Shown piece by piece: positions 58,710 to 64,000 of a stretch of 64,000 nt of DNA. The first letter of the stretch is position 1. Each line of letters opens with the position of its first letter. Made by a program: the position numbers and the translations under genes. Under the pieces are notes generated by a model that saw only the letters and a list, made by a program, of their open reading frames with translations, made no database searches and was not told where the DNA came from. Source of the DNA: Nostoc piscinale CENA21 (GTDB lineage Bacteria > Cyanobacteriota > Cyanobacteriia > Cyanobacteriales > Nostocaceae); the NCBI RefSeq assembly GCF_001298445.1, contig NZ_CP012036.1, forward strand, positions 481,267-545,266. The letters are read 5' to 3'.

Positions 58710-61085
58710 TTACCGCTTAGGCGCACCAAAACCACGACGCTCAAGCACATTCCGCACCTCTGGGCTAGGAGTGTAATTGTAGCCGTAAGAAGAATTTTCC
58801 GAATCATCCATAACTTGAGGTGTAAGTAATACAATTACCTCATTGCGCTGATTGTTTTTGTTTGTTCTTCTAAACAATGAACCAATCAGTGGTAAATCTC
58901 CCAAAATAGGGATTTTAGAAACAGTTACCCGGTCTTGGTCTTGAATAATCCCTGAGAGAATTAAGGTCTGACCATCACGTAAACGAATCAAGCCAGAATT
59001 GAGCGATCGTTCAGAGACTAAAAATATACTTTGACTATTACCACCAACATTAATTTCTGCGGAAGATTGGGGAGCTTTAACAATAGGGGCTACAGATAAT
59101 GAAACAAAACCATTATCATCAATTCTGTCAACTTTGACAGCTAATGTTAAACCCACACTTGTTTTTTCAGCAGTAACAGTCTGTACAGCAGTATCACTAC
59201 CACGAGTTATTTCATTTCTAATGTTTCCTACTACTTCTTGAGTCAGGTTAACATTGGCAGTCTGACCTTCTTGCACAATTAATGTCGGGTCAGTCAAAAT
59301 CTTAGCATTGCCACTTGTCACCTGAGCTTGCAAACTAGCCAAGAAACGTTTAGGAAATTGATATAAAGAAGGCAGTCCGTATGTGTAGGTATCTGGTGTC
59401 TGCCCAGTGATTTGGTTAGTATATCTGGTTGGTTCACCAGTAACAGGATCAAATGCAGTGGGGACAGCAGTAACTGTTCCTGGAGTTCCTTGTGTAAATG
59501 CTGTCAGTCCTGGTTGTAATGGATTAGTGCTTACACCAGCATTGGGAGTCCCGGTATTCGGATTAGTTGTGTTAAGAAAAATGTTTCCTCCTTGAAGTGG
59601 GTTACTAGTAACGGGAGTACCAGTTAAGTTATTTGCTGTCTCAGCACTAGTAGCTGGTCTAGAACCACCAAAATTTAGAACTGCTGCACCACCATCATTA
59701 GTAAAGTAATTATTGCCAACCCCAAAAGAGAAACTAGTGTTAGTGTTATGGGTGTTTAAAAGGTTAACATCAATAATCTTGACATTGACTACTACTTGAC
59801 GACGACGAACATCAAGTTGAGTTAGTTGAGAAATTGCTATATTAATTTGTTTGGCAGGGCCAATCAATGTTATAGAATTTGTCCGCTCATCACCTAATGC
59901 TTGTAAACCTCGTAGCAAAGGTGTTGTGTATTTAGAATCATCAAGTGTGAGGCGTTCAATTCTTGTTTCTGTAGTTGTCTGACTTTGAGTTACTGGAGCT
60001 GCACTACCACCCACAGGCACAGCAGTCACATTAGTTACTTGCCGTTCTCTGGTGACAGCACTTTCAGCTCCCATCCCCACTAAAAAGTTCAAAGCAACTC
60101 CGACATTGACCTGATTCAGTCGCAAGCTACGTACAATCACATCACGAGTTGAATTAGGTAATCTCGGCCCTACAAAAACCGTACGACCATTCCGATTCGC
60201 TTCTAACCCACTTAAACGCAAGACATAGTTAAACACATCTTGCACAGGCTCGTTTTCTATATCCAAAGAGATTGTTTGAGCAGCATTGGCAGGAGCAGCA
60301 CCTTGCTGACCCCCAGCAGGATCACCACTGATATAAGCCAAATTGAGATTAGCTGCACGGGCCAAAAGTGATAATACTTCTCGCACTGGTGCATCTCGTA
60401 ACACCAGCCTTGGAACACGCTCTTGGGTTCCTAAATCAATTACACTCGGAGAAGCATCTGTGGCGGAAACGGCGATGTCTCCCACTGGTGGAGCCACGGC
60501 TCTGGGCAAGAACGGCGGTGCTTGGCTGACAGGTTGACCAGGGCCTGCCGCTTGGGCTGGTCTGCCATCAATACTAATTTCTGGGTTAGGAACCAGAACA
60601 TCTGGCCTTTGGCTTGGTTGCACAGGCACATTTGTTGCAGGTACTGTTGGCGTTGTTGGTGTTGCAGCTACCGTACCTGTGGATGGTGTAAAGCCAAGGG
60701 TGATTCTGTCATCTTTGCGTACTACTGGTTGACCGCTAGGTGCATCGTTATCACCAGTGACGATAACTCGAATGCTATTAGCATCTAGCTGCACAACTTC
60801 AACAGAAGCAATTCCCGATGCAGGTTTATCTTGACGGAAGTTATTACCACCTGGTAATCGTAGTTGAGCGTTAATCACATCAGAAACTAAGGTTTTACCT
60901 CTTTTGGTTGTAAAAACCTGCGGGCGAGAAGTTGAAGATGTTTTTAAAACTACGTTAATGCCACCATCAACAGCATTTAACTTAACATCATTAACTTGAG
61001 TTACCTGCGCCCACCCTGGTTGAGCTGCCAAAAATGTTAAAGCAGCAGCACCCAATATTAAGCTATTACCGTGAAGCTGTTTCAC
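58710..61085 (-). CDS. pilQ: Type IV pilus secretin PilQ
   Basis: Outer-membrane channel for type IV pili, which give motility and hormogonium gliding and allow DNA uptake. The 791-residue protein has a signal peptide (ILGAAALTFLAAQPGWAQ), an AMIN domain (about 30-130), a Pro-rich linker, a short secretin N-domain (PRLVLRDAPVREVLSLLARA, QTISLDIENEPVQDVFNYVL), NolW-type repeats and the secretin core with QVTSGNAKILTDPTLIVQEG and the C-terminal VSKIPILGDLPLIGSLFRRT. The low-complexity Gly/Asn/Thr stretch around 475-560 is typical of cyanobacterial PilQ. Last gene of pilMNOQ. Confidence 0.95.
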   Translation of the reverse strand: MKQLHGNSLILGAAALTFLAAQPGWAQVTQVNDVKLNAVDGGINVVLKTSSTSRPQVFTTKRGKTLVSDVINAQLRLPGGNNFRQDKPASGIASVEVVQLDANSIRVIVTGDNDAPSGQPVVRKDDRITLGFTPSTGTVAATPTTPTVPATNVPVQPSQRPDVLVPNPEISIDGRPAQAAGPGQPVSQAPPFLPRAVAPPVGDIAVSATDASPSVIDLGTQERVPRLVLRDAPVREVLSLLARAANLNLAYISGDPAGGQQGAAPANAAQTISLDIENEPVQDVFNYVLRLSGLEANRNGRTVFVGPRLPNSTRDVIVRSLRLNQVNVGVALNFLVGMGAESAVTRERQVTNVTAVPVGGSAAPVTQSQTTTETRIERLTLDDSKYTTPLLRGLQALGDERTNSITLIGPAKQINIAISQLTQLDVRRRQVVVNVKIIDVNLLNTHNTNTSFSFGVGNNYFTNDGGAAVLNFGGSRPATSAETANNLTGTPVTSNPLQGGNIFLNTTNPNTGTPNAGVSTNPLQPGLTAFTQGTPGTVTAVPTAFDPVTGEPTRYTNQITGQTPDTYTYGLPSLYQFPKRFLASLQAQVTSGNAKILTDPTLIVQEGQTANVNLTQEVVGNIRNEITRGSDTAVQTVTAEKTSVGLTLAVKVDRIDDNGFVSLSVAPIVKAPQSSAEINVGGNSQSIFLVSERSLNSGLIRLRDGQTLILSGIIQDQDRVTVSKIPILGDLPLIGSLFRRTNKNNQRNEVIVLLTPQVMDDSENSSYGYNYTPSPEVRNVLERRGFGAPKR

Positions 61086-61153
61086 AGTTCATTCCTCACT
61101 TTATAAACATTTTTAAGCAACAATTTTTGAGAAAAAGTACTTTAGCACTGCTA

Positions 61154-61921
61154 TTACTTCTTAGGAGGCTCTTTCGGAGCAAGTGCGGCTAAGTCTTCTG
61201 GTGTAAGTGGCATCAAAGCCTGCAACTGGAAAGATGTAGTTAGAGGTGGCGGTCCTACTTGAAGTATGGCTTTACCTGTTTGGGTTGTAGTTTGTACCGG
61301 AGCCAATACTGACTGATAATCTCTAACGATTAACAAAGGCTGTAAACGCTCTATATTCCGCAGAATAGATTGAGTTTGTTCATAAGTACCAACAAATTCG
61401 ACATTGATACTTATGCGTTTCAGTTTGTTATTCACTGCTACACCCAAAGAGCCATCTGTAATCGGTTCAGCTTTACTAGTAGCAGGGGAAAACTTCTGGA
61501 GTTTGGCTTTGACTGCATTGGGAGAAACTTGAGCATTACCAGACTCAATTAACCGATTTAAATCTAACAGCAGAGTATCTAAAGTCTTTTCATTAGCAAA
61601 TAAACCTAACACCTGAATTTGCTGTTGTTTAGCATCAGCTAAATCTTTTTTTACTTGGTCAATTTGTTTCAGAGTGGCTTTTTTCTGGTCAATTTGCCCT
61701 TGCAATTCTCCACTTTTTGCCTGCTGCTGCTGATAGGTATCCCATGCTGGCATAACAAAGTTCAGCACTATAAATAAGGCTCCAGCAAGACCTACTACCC
61801 CTGCTATAGCTCCAATAATTTGGGGAGTGAAGGAAATACCAAAGATGACGGGGTAGGGCGATGCACCTGAGTCAAATTCCTCACCCTGATCTGCAAAATT
61901 CAAATCTTCACTCAGCGTCAT
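61154..61921 (-). CDS. pilO: Type IV pilus assembly protein PilO
   Basis: A 255-residue inner-membrane protein with one helix near residues 30-58 (FTPQIIGAIAGVVGLAGALF), a coiled coil (QGQIDQKKATLKQIDQVKKD) and a C-terminal ferredoxin-like periplasmic domain (RISINVEFVGTYEQTQSILR). It forms the alignment complex with PilN, PilM and PilQ. Its ATG overlaps the PilN stop by four bases. A seven-A run in the coiled coil (QVKKD) is in frame, unlike those in the broken loci. Confidence 0.92.
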   Translation of the reverse strand: MTLSEDLNFADQGEEFDSGASPYPVIFGISFTPQIIGAIAGVVGLAGALFIVLNFVMPAWDTYQQQQAKSGELQGQIDQKKATLKQIDQVKKDLADAKQQQIQVLGLFANEKTLDTLLLDLNRLIESGNAQVSPNAVKAKLQKFSPATSKAEPITDGSLGVAVNNKLKRISINVEFVGTYEQTQSILRNIERLQPLLIVRDYQSVLAPVQTTTQTGKAILQVGPPPLTTSFQLQALMPLTPEDLAALAPKEPPKK

Positions 61922-62682
61922 TTCGGGATGACTCCTGTTTGTTGCATAGTGCGAATTCGAGCTACTAATCCTACCGTGCCTTTTTGTTCTAACTCCCGAA
62001 TTAAATCGGAAGCAGGAACATCACTTAAACTCGATTGGATTGTGTATTTAACTATTTGTGGCGGTTTGATGGGAACTTTAGATGTACTCGCAGTTGGTGG
62101 TAATGGTGCATCTACTAAGTTTGCACCAGTAATTCTGCTTTCGGAAGCTTTCAAAAATTGAGATTGTTGCAGACTCAATAAGAAATCGTTGACATCGTTA
62201 AAAGTCCGCGCGACTCCGGTGATTTCGATACCACCAGCCGGATTTGCGGGTGGCTGACCTTCTGCGGCTGGAATGGGTGGAATTTGCTTGACGTTCTCAA
62301 TTTGTACTGTAGCTGGAATGCGATCGCGCAAATCTTGTAACATCGCTGACCAAGGTCGAATTTGGTCAAATACAGTTACTAAACTTTGAGTTTCCCCTTT
62401 AACTGCATTTGTTTCTTCCTTGATTTTGTTAATATTTCCTATTTCTGAATCTAATCTAGTGACTTCTTGCTGTAACTGTGCTATGTTCTGCTCTAGTTCA
62501 CCATTCTTACCTTGCAGTATCCACCAACCAGCCCCAGCAAAAATCGGTAAACATAAGCCCAAACCAACTCCTAAAAAAATTGGCTTCGGATCGCCAACCG
62601 AAAGCTTTTTAGCCGCTTTTTTGTCACTCTTATTTTGATAAATTGGGCGGTCTTTGAGAAAGTTAACATCTAAACTGTACAT
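61918..62682 (-). CDS. pilN: Type IV pilus assembly protein PilN
   Basis: From ATG 62682 (MYSLDVNFLKDRPIYQN), with GGAGG nine bases upstream, 254 residues; the longer frame to 62712 overlaps the end of pilM and is not needed. The N-terminal MYSLDVNFLKDRP segment is the part that docks into PilM. One membrane helix (GVGLGLCLPIFAGAGWWILQ), a coiled coil (NIAQLQQEVTRLDSEIGNIN) and a PilN-type domain follow. Confidence 0.92.
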   Translation of the reverse strand: MYSLDVNFLKDRPIYQNKSDKKAAKKLSVGDPKPIFLGVGLGLCLPIFAGAGWWILQGKNGELEQNIAQLQQEVTRLDSEIGNINKIKEETNAVKGETQSLVTVFDQIRPWSAMLQDLRDRIPATVQIENVKQIPPIPAAEGQPPANPAGGIEITGVARTFNDVNDFLLSLQQSQFLKASESRITGANLVDAPLPPTASTSKVPIKPPQIVKYTIQSSLSDVPASDLIRELEQKGTVGLVARIRTMQQTGVIPK

Positions 62683-62686
62683 CCCG

Positions 62687-63793
62687 TTACACCTCCCGCA
62701 TTCCGAGGCCAAGTACGATCGCTAAACCAGAACGTTCCAAAGCTGGATATTTTTGTTCATCAACCTGCAAAGACAATCCCCCCACCGGATCTACTTGTGC
62801 AGTTGGCAAGCTTAAGCGTTGTGTGAAAAACTCATCTAGCTGTTGCAGTCCGCCACCCGGCCCAGCCAAGAGGATCTGCGCGATTTCCAAATTTTCACTT
62901 TGATTTAAGTAAAAATCGATAGAACGACGCAGTTCATCTGTTAGTTCTCCCACAACTCTCATCATCGCTGCCATCCCAGGATTGATTCCTGTCACCCCAG
63001 TTTGCCCACCATCCATAGGAGTTGCAGGAATAATCATTTCCCGTAAAAGTTCCATATCCCGTGACGTAGGTACACTCATCGCCCTAGCGAGGGCTTCTTG
63101 CATTTGATAAGTACCAATTGGCACATTCCGTGAAAATTGAGGTACTCCGTTCACAATGATGGCTATTTCTGTACTGTCGAACTCAATGTCAACTAGTACC
63201 ACCGCTTCCTGTGGGCCAAATTGCCGCAGTTGGTCGCGGATTGTCCGAATCAGCGCAAAACTGTTAATCTCTAAAACATCGATTTGCAATCCAGCTTGCT
63301 CAAAAGTACTTAAATATGTATCAGTCACCTCCTTGCGGGTGGCTACTAATAATACCTGTACCTTTTCGATGCCGTCCTCATCTACAAAGTACCCAAGTTT
63401 TTGGTAATCTACATCAGCTTCTTCACGCGGATATGGTAAATACAAGCCAGCTTCATGATTTAACACCATGTCCCGTAATTCTTTGTCATCTAACTCAGCT
63501 GGCACTGGAATCAGACGTACGATAGAATCTCGTCCAGGTACACCGGTAGCAACACGAGAAGCCTTGATTTTACTTTCAGCTAATCCTTGCTGAATGATTT
63601 GCGCCATTGTCGGGGGGTCAGTAATTTGACCATCTGTCACCACACCTTCGGGAACAGGAACAGATGTAAAAGATTCTAGTTTTAAACCTTGGCGCTGCTT
63701 GCGTAACTGAACGATGTTTACCCGTTCTGATGCAAGTTCGATGCCAACCCCTTTATTAGATTTGCCAAACAGACTATTGAAGCTTTTCACCAC
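62687..63793 (-). CDS. pilM: Type IV pilus assembly protein PilM
   Basis: A 368-residue actin-like ATPase that links the cytoplasmic side of the pilus machine to PilN. Features: KGVGIELASERVNIVQLRKQ (first phosphate loop), PREEADVDYQKLGYFVDEDG, VVLVDIEFDSTEIAIIVNGV and LLAGPGGGLQQLDEFFTQRL. First gene of pilMNOQ; the promoter should lie in 63794-63932, shared with the divergent gene at the window end. Confidence 0.93.
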   Translation of the reverse strand: MVKSFNSLFGKSNKGVGIELASERVNIVQLRKQRQGLKLESFTSVPVPEGVVTDGQITDPPTMAQIIQQGLAESKIKASRVATGVPGRDSIVRLIPVPAELDDKELRDMVLNHEAGLYLPYPREEADVDYQKLGYFVDEDGIEKVQVLLVATRKEVTDTYLSTFEQAGLQIDVLEINSFALIRTIRDQLRQFGPQEAVVLVDIEFDSTEIAIIVNGVPQFSRNVPIGTYQMQEALARAMSVPTSRDMELLREMIIPATPMDGGQTGVTGINPGMAAMMRVVGELTDELRRSIDFYLNQSENLEIAQILLAGPGGGLQQLDEFFTQRLSLPTAQVDPVGGLSLQVDEQKYPALERSGLAIVLGLGMREV

Positions 63794-63932
63794 AGTTCCG
63801 CCGGACTACTAAATAGAAAATTTAATTTGTCAACGCAGTATATTGCGTCTTTACGGGTAATTGATTTAGCCTATAATCTCGTTAATTCTCCATAAGCTTT
63901 TCATTTCTATCAAGGGTGAAAATACTGGTAAA

Positions 63933-64000
63933 ATGATTCGATTGCAAAAATTCAAACAACTAACAGCTTGGGCAATAATTGGTTTATTGACTAGTTGGAT
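63933..64000 (+). CDS. Start of an unknown gene with a hydrophobic N-terminus (cut by window end)
   Basis: ATG 63933 opens MIRLQKFKQLTAWAIIGLLT, a basic head followed by a hydrophobic helix, as in a signal peptide or membrane anchor. Only 22 codons are visible. Divergent from pilM. Confidence 0.5.
   Translation, partial: MIRLQKFKQLTAWAIIGLLTSW

Overview
The window is chromosomal DNA from a filamentous, probably heterocyst-forming cyanobacterium of the Nostoc/Anabaena group. The evidence is the many HIP1 octamers (GCGATCGC), cyanobacterial gene content (a CRR6-type NDH-1 maturation factor, crtP-crtB carotenoid genes, a DUF3181 protein, a treZ-treY-treH cluster, a pilMNOQ operon), heptanucleotide tandem repeats and dispersed hairpins. 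Species cannot be fixed from sequence alone. No rRNA, CRISPR array, prophage or recognisable insertion sequence was seen.

Layout. 1-1.7 kb: 3' end of a phosphohexomutase gene, rdgB, crr6. 1.7-5.2 kb: a multi-span membrane protein and a c-di-GMP (EAL) gene split by a frameshift. 5.2-7.0 kb: a long AT-rich gap, then a broken PEP-CTERM gene. 7.3-9.7 kb: two CAP-domain secreted proteins and a DUF29 protein. 9.8-14 kb: trpB, a SUI1-like factor, small unknown genes, a broken HNH endonuclease gene and a small Pmp3-type membrane protein. 14-24 kb: clpB, a frameshifted epimerase, small soluble proteins, a GAF pseudokinase plus response regulator, moaC, tRNA-Arg and sucrose-phosphate phosphatase. 24.3-28.1 kb: the most unusual locus, an operon of a transmembrane effector-like protein and a nucleotide-cyclase-like domain fused to WD40 repeats. 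28.7-39 kb: MFS transporter, Uma2 nuclease, glycosyltransferase, NlpC/P60 peptidase and beta-lactamase-like protein with nearly touching start codons, an outer-membrane-like protein, an amino-acid binding lipoprotein, tRNA-Ser, crtB and crtP. 39-48.8 kb: NagZ, a Rpn/DUF4351 protein, radical SAM protein, small membrane proteins, a broken cytochrome c6-like gene, an aldo/keto reductase, a broken DUF4385 gene and a VOC protein. 48.8-55.2 kb: trehalose cluster. 55.7-64 kb: RqcH, two small unknowns, pilMNOQ and the start of one more gene.

Two themes stand out. First, the 24.3-28.1 kb operon looks like a variant of the Pycsar antiphage architecture (cyclase plus membrane effector), but with the cyclase-like domain carrying a 14-repeat WD40 double propeller in place of a separate sensor. 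Second, seven genes are interrupted by ten single-base indels, nearly all one extra A or T in a homopolymer run, while housekeeping genes are intact even where they carry similar runs. This is either systematic homopolymer error, ongoing gene decay, or slippage-controlled expression; the sequence alone cannot decide.
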